Source: CAVTUU01 sp045804965 (GTDB taxonomy: Bacteria; Chloroflexota; Chloroflexia; Thermomicrobiales; UBA6265). Taken from it: a stretch of 64,000 nucleotides of DNA. Shown piece after piece: positions 33,156 through 40,706 of the stretch. Location: NCBI GenBank assembly GCA_045804965.1, contig JBJMMD010000009.1:186001-250000 (forward strand). The letters are read 5' to 3'. The notes under the pieces were generated by a model, which was not told the origin of the DNA, ran no database searches, and worked only from the letters and a program-made list of their open reading frames with translations. Numbering within the stretch: the stretch's first letter is position 1; each line of letters begins with the position of its first letter. Made by a program: the position numbers and the translations under genes.

Positions 33156-33204
33156 TTGAGACCAGAAATAGATCTTTTGGTTGCTGCGCAGAGGACACCG
33201 TTGA

Positions 33205-36093
33205 ATGGATGGGATCGAATCTGAAGAAAATCTCCTACCTAACAGCGAGCTATTATCAACTGACCGCCCGACAATTCTTGCGTCGCATTTACGCTTGCGC
33301 ATCTTTCTCAGTTCAACGATTGATGAATTAGCACCCGAGCGACAGGTTGCTCGCCGAGCTATTGAACAATTGTGCCAAAACCCAGTATTTTTTGAGTCCG
33401 GAGCCCGCGCTCATTCACCACGATCAGTGTATCGGGCTTTGCTAGAGCAGAGCGATATATTCGTTGGCATCTATTGGCAAAGTTATGGATGGATCGCACC
33501 GGACATGGAAATCTCCGGAATCGAAGATGAGTACCTTCTCTCGCGGAGCAAACCACAATTCATCTACATAAAAGAACCGGCACCCGATCGAGACCCCAAA
33601 TTGACAACCTTGCTAAAGGTTATCAAGGATAAAGGCGATGTCGTCTACCAAAAGTTCGAGACGATTGCGGAACTTGAAGAATCGCTAGCGAATGATCTGG
33701 CGTTGTTTTTTGCAGAGCGATTCAGAGTATCGTTTACAACACATTCACCTTCTCGTCGGCAGACGCTCCCACACTTACCGGCTCCGTTCATCGGAAGAGA
33801 AGAGGCCGTCGCCCAAGGGATTGCCGTCCTCCAACGCAGTGACGTCAGGTTAGTTACTCTGGTGGGTCCTGGCGGCATCGGTAAGACAAGGCTCGCTCTC
33901 GAGATAGGAAGACAACTCGAAGGAGACTTCGAAGACGGCGGTGCTTTTGTTGACCTCGCATCTCTTTCAGATCCATCACTCGTGCCATCGGTCATCCTCC
34001 AAACACTAAATCTGGAGGAGAAAGGGGCGCGGGCGCCAATAGATCGGCTTAAGGAGTATCTCGGGAGTAAGGCGCTACTCCTGATCCTTGATAACTTCGA
34101 ACATCTATTGGCAGCAGCACCGACTGTGTCCATCTTGCTCAATTACTGTAAGAACTTGACGGTCTTGGCAACTAGCCGTGCTCCGCTTCGCATTGAAGGT
34201 GAGCAGGAGATTCCGGTTAGTCCAATGGAACTGCCAAACCTTGAATCTCTGCCGCCAATTGAAGTACTCGCGCATAACGAGTCTATTGCTCTCCTCGTCC
34301 ACCACGTCACCGCTATCCGACCGACCTTCGCGCTGGACAACGAAAGCGCCCAGATCGCTGCCAAGATTTGTGTCCTTCTGGATGGATTGCCCCTTGCCAT
34401 TGAACTTGCGGCTGCGCGTCTCCGATTCTACTCAGAACTCATCAACCTGCTGAACGCACTTGAAAATCGCTTGGCTGTCTTAGTTGGTGGAAGACGGGAT
34501 GCGCCAGCACGTCACCAGACAATGCGCAATACGATCTCTTGGAGTTATGACCTGCTCACGCCAGATCAACAGGCGCTTTTTCGCCGTCTTTGGATCTTCT
34601 CTGGTGGTTTCACAATAAAGGCAATTGAAGCGATCACGAGGATGGCTGGACCTCGCGACATTGAGGTAATTGGCGGGGTGGAGGCGTTAATCGAAGCCAG
34701 CCTATTGCAAACGGACGGTGGTATCTATGGGGAGCCGCGTTTTTCAATGCTCCAGACGCTTCGCGATTTTGCCCTTGAAAGAGCTCGAGATAACGGAGAA
34801 ATCGAAACTATTGAACGGGCTCACGCCGAGTTTTTCGGCAACTTAGTCTATGAGTTGTCAGTCAAGTATGAAGGCATTCCTCATTCCGACTGGATGAATC
34901 GCTTGGAAGTCGAGAACTCCAACCTGCGAACTGCACTTGCTTGGACGGTCAGGCAAGAAGATCCTGGCCTCTTAATTCAATTGGCTTGGAATCTGTGGCG
35001 CTTCTGGGATGTGCGCGGATACATAAGTGAGGGTCGCAATTGGGTTCGGCAAGCATTGCTTCGAAGCGAAACTGCCGAACCGTTCGTCCGTGCCGACCTT
35101 CTTGCTGCAGCCGGAATACTGGCCTCGCGACAACGGGAATTCGACGAAGCGACGAATTTTCTGCTGGGGGCTCTTCGAGAATGGATTATCCTCGAACAAT
35201 CAGATATGCAAGTTCAAACGCTTTTGCAATTAGCAAAAGTTGAAACAGACCAGGCAAATTTCGATGACGCGTCGGTCTATTTCGAGCAGGCAGAAAGAAT
35301 AGCTCATGATACTGAGGATAACAAAGGCCAGGTGCTGGCGCGAGTTGGTTTAGGAGGAATCGCTGTCAGTCGTCGCGACTTCGTGAACGCACATAACCTA
35401 TTAGATCCAGCACTTCAAATTCTCCGAGAATGGGGGTCGACCGGAGACGCCGCTGCCTTGGGCAGTTGTCTTGACCATCTGGCTCGCTTAGCTCACTACG
35501 AAGGAGACTTAGATGCGGCGGTAGCCTATCGAAAAGAAAGCCAGAGACTCAATGAGCAAACTGGTGATACTCGTGGCCAGGTGAGCGGATTGCTTGAGGG
35601 CGCTCGGTTAGTTCAACAGCAGGGAAACTCAAGTCATGCGAGCGAATTACGCCTCCAAAGTCTACGCCTTAGCGAACGGATTGAAGATCCTTTTGGAGTT
35701 GCCTATTCTAAGATGGAGATGGGACGATTTGATCCGAAGTTGCCAAATATTGAGCGGATTGCGTTGCTCAAGGAGAGCCTTGAGGGGTTTTTAGCGTTAG
35801 GAGATTTCGATCTTTCTGCCGATTCGCTGGATGCACTCGGGTTTGTGCACTCCCATGCTGTGCCGGAACGCGCCGTGGCTTGCTATGCTGCGGCAGACGT
35901 GCTCCGTGAGCAATCCTCAGCCAACTTACTGAATGATACAGATGCCAAGAGACGACGGGAACGAATCGATGCATTAAGAGAACAATTAGGAGATCAACAA
36001 TTTGCGAAAGCGTCGGATACCGGTCGACAAAAAATAGCCCCTGCTATAGAAAACATGGGCTCGAAGGGGGCTGAATCCACAGGAACGCACTAA
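33205..36093 (+). CDS. DUF4062-STAND (NB-ARC) ATPase with C-terminal TPR repeats
   Basis: 962 residues; GAGGA sits nine bases before the ATG. Domain order: DUF4062 (about 29-115, LRIFLSSTIDELAPERQVAR), then an NB-ARC/AAA core with Walker A GPGGIGKT (221-228), Walker B LLLILDNF (Asp296), sensor TSR (323-325) and GLPLA (394-398). A winged-helix region around YDLLTPDQQALFRRL follows, then helical repeats of TPR type (about 580-900). STAND ATPases are signal-gated switches. DUF4062 is a predicted effector or signalling module, and similar architectures occur among bacterial NLR-like immune proteins. There is no LuxR HTH at the C-terminus, unlike the regulator at 61902. Confidence 0.88.
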   Translation: MDGIESEENLLPNSELLSTDRPTILASHLRLRIFLSSTIDELAPERQVARRAIEQLCQNPVFFESGARAHSPRSVYRALLEQSDIFVGIYWQSYGWIAPDMEISGIEDEYLLSRSKPQFIYIKEPAPDRDPKLTTLLKVIKDKGDVVYQKFETIAELEESLANDLALFFAERFRVSFTTHSPSRRQTLPHLPAPFIGREEAVAQGIAVLQRSDVRLVTLVGPGGIGKTRLALEIGRQLEGDFEDGGAFVDLASLSDPSLVPSVILQTLNLEEKGARAPIDRLKEYLGSKALLLILDNFEHLLAAAPTVSILLNYCKNLTVLATSRAPLRIEGEQEIPVSPMELPNLESLPPIEVLAHNESIALLVHHVTAIRPTFALDNESAQIAAKICVLLDGLPLAIELAAARLRFYSELINLLNALENRLAVLVGGRRDAPARHQTMRNTISWSYDLLTPDQQALFRRLWIFSGGFTIKAIEAITRMAGPRDIEVIGGVEALIEASLLQTDGGIYGEPRFSMLQTLRDFALERARDNGEIETIERAHAEFFGNLVYELSVKYEGIPHSDWMNRLEVENSNLRTALAWTVRQEDPGLLIQLAWNLWRFWDVRGYISEGRNWVRQALLRSETAEPFVRADLLAAAGILASRQREFDEATNFLLGALREWIILEQSDMQVQTLLQLAKVETDQANFDDASVYFEQAERIAHDTEDNKGQVLARVGLGGIAVSRRDFVNAHNLLDPALQILREWGSTGDAAALGSCLDHLARLAHYEGDLDAAVAYRKESQRLNEQTGDTRGQVSGLLEGARLVQQQGNSSHASELRLQSLRLSERIEDPFGVAYSKMEMGRFDPKLPNIERIALLKESLEGFLALGDFDLSADSLDALGFVHSHAVPERAVACYAAADVLREQSSANLLNDTDAKRRRERIDALREQLGDQQFAKASDTGRQKIAPAIENMGSKGAESTGTH

Positions 36094-36382
36094 TATTCGG
36101 GTAAAAGGTCTCCTTAATAAACGTTGGCCCATATAGCTTAACTTGAACTCGCTCACCCCACCTAACATGCTTGCCCCACGCAGTAGGTTGGACAAACGAG
36201 TGACACTCACACTTCATGGACTCCCCGAACATCGGCACGGACCGCCGAGGTCGCATTTTTGTGTGCGACGATGATGCCAAGCTGAGCGTCGTCTTCCGCG
36301 AGGTGCTTATGATCGAGGGGTATAGATGACTGTGCGAGAGGGGGGTTGATGAAGGTAATGGGAAATTGGAAATGGACGCCGG
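36094..36382. other. gap between the STAND gene and the DUF2171-like gene
   Basis: Low-GC sequence from the STAND cassette ends at about 36210. The rest holds a truncated response regulator (36216-36329). No other gene is supported. Confidence 0.55.
36216..36329 (+). pseudogene. truncated response-regulator receiver fragment
   Basis: A 37-codon frame containing GRIFVCDDDAKLSVVFREVL then MIEGYR and a TGA. This is the first beta strand, the acidic DDD pocket and helix 1 of a CheY-like receiver domain. The phospho-accepting Asp and everything after it are missing. It is a remnant at the edge of the accessory island. Confidence 0.6.
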
Positions 36383-36640
36383 GTGGCGGATTCGGGAGCA
36401 CAGCAAAGAACGGTGGGAACGGGCCCAGGGGTCGATGTTCACGACGCGGACAGTGAGCAGATCGGGCAGGTGGCCGAGGTGCGCGATGACGTCTTTATCG
36501 TCATGCAGGGAATGGTTTGCCCCACGCACCGCACGATCTCGTATGAGCACATCGCCATGTTCGATCACCTGGCGATCCGGTTGAACGTCGCGCGGGAACA
36601 GCTCCGGGTACCGGCGAACGTGCATCCTTCAACAGCGTGA
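36383..36640 (+). CDS. PRC-barrel/DUF2171-like small protein
   Basis: 85 residues. After a weak N-terminus come GVDVHDADSEQIGQVAEV, then DVFIVMQGM and RTISYEHIAMFDHLAIRL, the layout of PRC-barrel-like DUF2171 proteins. The stop overlaps the patatin-like gene start as GTGA, so the two are translationally coupled. The true start is uncertain because the first 18 residues are not typical. The function is unknown. Confidence 0.55.
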   Translation: MADSGAQQRTVGTGPGVDVHDADSEQIGQVAEVRDDVFIVMQGMVCPTHRTISYEHIAMFDHLAIRLNVAREQLRVPANVHPSTA

Positions 36641-37872
36641 ACGCGAACATATCCGTCCCCGCCGGCCCAGCGGCCGATGAGCAGCACCGACCAACGAGCA
36701 GGGCAACCGGGCCGCAACGCGCGGGAGTGGCGTTGTGCCTTTCCGGGGGTGGGTTTCGGGCGGCGCTGTTTCATTTGGGGGCGCTCAGGCGGCTGAATGA
36801 GCTCGGGATCCTCTCGCAAGTCGAGGCGGTCTCGGCGGTGTCGGGCGGGAGCGTGGTCGCGGCGCATCTGGCGGAGCGGGTGCGGGTGTGGCCGGCACGA
36901 GGTGAGGCGATTCCCGATTGGGAGGCGACGGTAGCCGCGCCGTTCCGCGCCTTCGCGAGCCGAAATCTGCGCACCGGGCCGCTGTTGCGGCGGGCGATCC
37001 CGAGCAACTGGTTGCGCTCTGATGCCGCGATCGAGGCGATGGTGAGCCGGCTACAGCGGACATTGGTGAAGCTCGACCTCACTGAGTTGCCGGACCGGCC
37101 GCGCTACATCTTCTCCGCGACCGACATGACCTTCGGCGTCAACTGGATCTTCGAGAAGACGCGGGTTGGTGATTTCCAGGCCGGCTATCTCGTTCCCGCC
37201 CCGGGCTGGCCGGTGGCGCGGGCGGTGGCGGCCTCCTCCTGCTTCCCGCCGGTGTTTGGGCCGATGCGCCTGCGGTTGCGGCCGGAAGAGCTCCGAGGTG
37301 GACGGCTGCGCGGAGCAGAACGGGACAAGCTGATCGCGGGGCTGCGCCTGACCGATGGCGGCGCGTATGACAACATGGGCCTGGAGCCGGTGTGGAAGAC
37401 GTACCCGAAGGTGCTCGTCTCCGATGGCGGCGCGGTCTTCGATTATGCCTCCTCCTCGAACCCGATCCGGCGGCTCCTCCGCTATCCGGCGATCGTCGGT
37501 AAGCAAGCCGCTGCCGTGCGCAAGCGCTGGCTGATCGCGTCGTTCGCCAAGGGAACGCTAGCCGGCGCGTTTTGGAGCTTGGCGAGCGCGCCGCCGCCGG
37601 ATGAACCCGGAGCCCATTACTCGAAGTATCTCATCGATGAGCTGATCGTGCCGATCCGGACCGACCTCGACGCCTTTTCCGCGGCGGAGATCGCGGTGCT
37701 GGAGAACCATGGGTATCTGGCAGCCGAGCGCACGATTCGGTCCTGGGCGCCGGGACTGGTGACGCGAGATGCGCCGCCGATCGTCCCGCACCCGGACTGG
37801 CTGAAGGATGAGGCGCGAATCCGGGACGCTTTGCGGGGCAGCCATGCGCGCACCTTGCTCGGCCGGCATTGA
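36637..37872 (+). CDS. patatin-like phospholipase family protein
   Basis: 411 residues, GTG start coupled to the preceding gene. The oxyanion loop is LCLSGGGFRAALFHLGALRR (about 28-47). The nucleophile elbow is SAVSGGSVVAAHLAE (Ser in VSGGS) and the dyad Asp lies in LTDGGAYDNMG. There is no signal peptide or clear membrane anchor. Such enzymes hydrolyse acyl ester bonds of lipids. Patatin-like proteins can be housekeeping lipases or effectors. The position beside the STAND island is suggestive only, since GC is high here. Confidence 0.88.
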   Translation: MNANISVPAGPAADEQHRPTSRATGPQRAGVALCLSGGGFRAALFHLGALRRLNELGILSQVEAVSAVSGGSVVAAHLAERVRVWPARGEAIPDWEATVAAPFRAFASRNLRTGPLLRRAIPSNWLRSDAAIEAMVSRLQRTLVKLDLTELPDRPRYIFSATDMTFGVNWIFEKTRVGDFQAGYLVPAPGWPVARAVAASSCFPPVFGPMRLRLRPEELRGGRLRGAERDKLIAGLRLTDGGAYDNMGLEPVWKTYPKVLVSDGGAVFDYASSSNPIRRLLRYPAIVGKQAAAVRKRWLIASFAKGTLAGAFWSLASAPPPDEPGAHYSKYLIDELIVPIRTDLDAFSAAEIAVLENHGYLAAERTIRSWAPGLVTRDAPPIVPHPDWLKDEARIRDALRGSHARTLLGRH

Positions 37873-37930
37873 CCGATCGTGCCGCGATGATTGCCCCTTC
37901 CCACGGCGCACGACGACGCCACCTCCTTCA

Positions 37931-38407
37931 TTAGATGAAGATGGTCATGATGCCTTGCATGCCGCGAGCGCGGTCTTCGGGGGTGGCGCTGTAGTAGGTG
38001 TAGTGGGCGAGGCGGGGTGGGCGGATGGTGACCGATTTCGTCTCGCCGGGGTTGAGCGAAACGTCGACCTTGAGCTCGTCGATGGTGAAGGTGTGGGGAC
38101 GGACGCCGGTGTTGACGAGGGTGATCACGATGTCTTCGTTGATCGCGCATTCGAAGCGGCTGGGGATGAAGCCGCGATCGGTCAACTCCATCCGCAGATG
38201 ACCGACGACGTTGCGCGCCTCGCTCGGCGGGATTTGGGTGAAAAGCGGCAGCGGCGTGCCCACCGGGGACGCGGCCGGGGATGCGCCGGGGGAGGGCGAT
38301 GCCTGCGCATGCGACGGCGAACTAGACCGCCCCAGAACAGCCGCCGCGATGAGCGCGAGCACGGCCAGGCTGACGATCACCTTAGTGTGCTGTCGGGCTC
38401 TGGACAT
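37931..38407 (-). CDS. exported cupredoxin-like protein lacking copper ligands
   Basis: 158 residues with GAGGACGTGA before the ATG. The signal peptide is VIVSLAVLALIAAAVLG, followed by an Ala-Ser-Pro linker and a cupredoxin beta-sandwich. By alignment with the neighbour at 38568, one His (PHTFTID) and the Met remain, but the Cys-x-x-Pro-Gly-His loop reads YSATPEDRARGM: Cys is Ser and His is Asp. A type 1 copper site therefore cannot form as usual. It may be structural, or may bind metal differently. Confidence 0.8.
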   Translation of the reverse strand: MSRARQHTKVIVSLAVLALIAAAVLGRSSSPSHAQASPSPGASPAASPVGTPLPLFTQIPPSEARNVVGHLRMELTDRGFIPSRFECAINEDIVITLVNTGVRPHTFTIDELKVDVSLNPGETKSVTIRPPRLAHYTYYSATPEDRARGMQGIMTIFI

Positions 38408-38449
38408 TCACGTCCTCTATCTGGTGACCGCGCTTGACTGTCCGAACAA

Positions 38450-38566
38450 CCCTCACCCCTAACCCCTCTCCTTTATCACGAAGGGAGAGGGGCGTCGGGC
38501 TTTGTTGTCCCCTCGCCCTGATGCGCAGGGCGAGGGGGGCGCGTGCGCGCCGGGTGCGGGGTGGTT
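38450..38566. repeat. family A dispersed repeat, copy with two hairpins
   Basis: CCCTCACCCCTAACCCC starts it. CCCTCTCC-tttatcacgaa-GGGAGAGGGG and CCTCGCCCT-gatgcgc-AGGGCGAGG follow, ending CCGGGTGCGGGG. It lies between the two cupredoxin genes on the same strand. Confidence 0.65.
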
Positions 38567-38567
38567 C

Positions 38568-39059
38568 CTATTGCACCGTCAAGGTGCCGACCATACCGGC
38601 TTCTTTGTGGCCGGGGACATTGCAATAGAACTGATACGTGCCGGCTGGGGCGTTAATCGTGACTGAGACGGTCTGACCCGGCTGCACATCGACGCTGATG
38701 TTGAGCTCATCGATGCTGAAGTTGTGCATGGTCGCGCCCTTGTTCGGCAGCGAGACCGTGACGTCGGTATTCGCCGGGATCGTGAGCTCTTTCGGCTGAA
38801 ACGCGATGTCGACCATCGTCACCGTTTGGCCGCCGGCACAGCCTGTTGGGCTGGGGCTAGCTGCGGCGCTCGGCGATGCCATAGCCATGGTCGCCGTTGC
38901 TGTCGCCGTCGGAGAGCCGGCCATCGGCGAGCTCGGAGAGGGAGACGCACAAGGCGTTCCCATCGGCGTGGACGGGGCGTTTGAACCTTGCGCCATTGTG
39001 AGCGCGCTGGCGCCGAGCGCGACGAGTGTGACTGCTAAAACCGCCAGAAACCATCGCAT
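38568..39059 (-). CDS. exported cupredoxin (type 1 copper protein)
   Basis: 163 residues with GAGAGGAGTTTGC before the ATG. A signal peptide (WFLAVLAVTLVALGASALTM) precedes a Ser/Thr/Ala/Pro-rich linker (about 25-72). The cupredoxin domain follows with ligands His (MHNFSID), Cys, His and Met in QFYCNVPGHKEAGMVG. This is the plastocyanin/azurin-like arrangement for one-electron transfer outside the membrane. Two relatives are in the window (37931, 47522). CopA at 54912 is the other copper-related gene. Confidence 0.9.
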   Translation of the reverse strand: MRWFLAVLAVTLVALGASALTMAQGSNAPSTPMGTPCASPSPSSPMAGSPTATATATMAMASPSAAASPSPTGCAGGQTVTMVDIAFQPKELTIPANTDVTVSLPNKGATMHNFSIDELNISVDVQPGQTVSVTINAPAGTYQFYCNVPGHKEAGMVGTLTVQ

Positions 39060-39316
39060 AAAAGCAAACTCCTCTCACACACTGTGGACAAAATCCGGAT
39101 CTTGACCGAAATCGGTGACCATCGTTCGCGCGAAACCGAAGGCCGCGTTGACACGCAGGCACTATTCATGTCATGCGCAAAACATGTGCCATTTGGTGAT
39201 GGAAGCGAAAGCAAGCTACAGAGTTTCGGCACCCGTTCCGAAACTTATGAAGTCGCGGATTGCGGGCGGGCCTGAACCTCGCGCGCGTTTCCGCCAGAGT
39301 TGAACGGGATCTGGTC

Positions 39317-40000
39317 CTACTCCTGGTTGCGGCCTGATTCGAACGCGCCTTCGGCCTGCTCCCGCGCCGCTGAAATCAAGTGATTGAGCACGTGGAGGAG
39401 ATTTTGGATGCTCCGGTCGTCCAGAAGGAAGAGGGCAAGCGCGGTTTCTTCCTCCAAAAACGTGTCGAGCGTCAATGCCCCTCCTGAGCTTGTTGACTGC
39501 GGGCCCTCTGCTTGGATCGCAGCGAACCACATTTGCGCATGATGGTCGGCCGCGCGCAACGTGCCGAGAAGCTCGATCGCGGCCTCGCGGCGCACCTCGG
39601 TCAGATCGCCGTGAGGCGGCTCGGCGGGTGCGGTCTCGGCGCCGGTGAGGGCGCGATAGGTGGCGGGCGTGGTTGCCAGAATGTACGCCTCGTCGTCGGT
39701 CGTCGCGTGCGCGGCGATACGAGGGCCAGGCGTCTCTCGCGCGGCCGCGGTTTCGAGTGTGCGGAGATCGGCGGCGAAGAGCTGGCGGCCTGTCTTCCCT
39801 TCGTCGTTTTTGCGTTTCAAGGCATAGTGGTAAATCAAAAACGCGGCCGGACCGACGGACGAATCGAGCTCGATACTTGAAATGCCGGCGTTCCGGTCGC
39901 GCTTGAGGGCGACGATTTCCGGCGCCAAGTCACGCGGGTCCTCCTCGAGTTCGAGGGCCTGAACGACGAATGCGGCGAGACGAAGGGCCTGATCATCCAC
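39317..40000 (-). CDS. hypothetical protein
   Basis: 227 residues, GTG start. It is mainly helical and acidic (ALELEEDPRDLAPEIVALKR near the start), with no signal peptide or membrane segment. Near the C-terminus, FLEEETALALFLLDDRSIQN and LLHVLNHLISAAREQAEG suggest paired helices. The middle has a Thr/Ala/Pro-rich stretch (about 110-135). I do not recognise the family. It stands alone, divergent from the cytidine deaminase gene 104 bases away. Confidence 0.6.
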   Translation of the reverse strand: MDDQALRLAAFVVQALELEEDPRDLAPEIVALKRDRNAGISSIELDSSVGPAAFLIYHYALKRKNDEGKTGRQLFAADLRTLETAAARETPGPRIAAHATTDDEAYILATTPATYRALTGAETAPAEPPHGDLTEVRREAAIELLGTLRAADHHAQMWFAAIQAEGPQSTSSGGALTLDTFLEEETALALFLLDDRSIQNLLHVLNHLISAAREQAEGAFESGRNQE

Positions 40001-40104
40001 GATGGCGAACGATTCTCCTTTGAGGGCATGCTATCCATATCGACACTCAAGCATGTAAGGATACTCTTGACCGGCTGAGCATCGCTGAGCGAAGAGGAGC
40101 GCCC

Positions 40105-40515
40105 ATGATCGACCTCGAGATGGCGAACCGGCTCTTGGCGGTAGCGCGAGCGGCGACCACACGTGCCTATGCGCCGTATTCGAACTTTCAGGTCGGCGCG
40201 GCGGCGCTGACGGCGGATGGGACTGTCTTTGCTGGCTCGAACGTGGAAAATGCGAGCTTTCCGATGACCGTCTGCGCGGAGCGAGTGGCGGTCAATTCCG
40301 CAATCGCGGCCGGGCACCGCGAGATTCACGCGGTCGCGGTGACGGCGGCGAGAAGGCAGGGCGTCACCCCGTGCGGCGGCTGCCGGCAGGTCTTGAACGA
40401 ATTCAAGCCCAAAACGGGTGACCTCATTGTCGTGCTCGAAGGCGGGGATCGGCCCGAGATCGTGCCGTTGCAGCACTTGTTGCCGCGAAGTTTTGGACCG
40501 GCGGATCTCGATTGA
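40105..40515 (+). CDS. cdd: cytidine deaminase
   Basis: 136 residues, GAGGAGCGCCC before the ATG. AYAPYSNFQVGAAAL and the zinc-binding motifs are complete: TVCAERVAVNSA (Cys and catalytic Glu) and TPCGGCRQVLNEF (two Cys). This is the homotetrameric type that deaminates cytidine and deoxycytidine to uridine forms in pyrimidine salvage. It stands alone; the uridine-kinase-like gene at 538 is far away. Confidence 0.96.
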   Translation: MIDLEMANRLLAVARAATTRAYAPYSNFQVGAAALTADGTVFAGSNVENASFPMTVCAERVAVNSAIAAGHREIHAVAVTAARRQGVTPCGGCRQVLNEFKPKTGDLIVVLEGGDRPEIVPLQHLLPRSFGPADLD

Positions 40516-40706
40516 GCGGCGTGACCGAATGCTTGACGCCGGTGGTAACGTAACCCGGTTTCACGCTGGCTGCCAAGCGGAGTGAGTAGGGCTAACGGAA
40601 ATTTCACGACGCGATCCCGCACAGTCCGTATCCTTTGTCGCGGCGAGCACGTTCGCGATCACTACCGTTCTCGATTTTCCTTGGCGATGGCCCGCGGAGC
40701 GGAACG

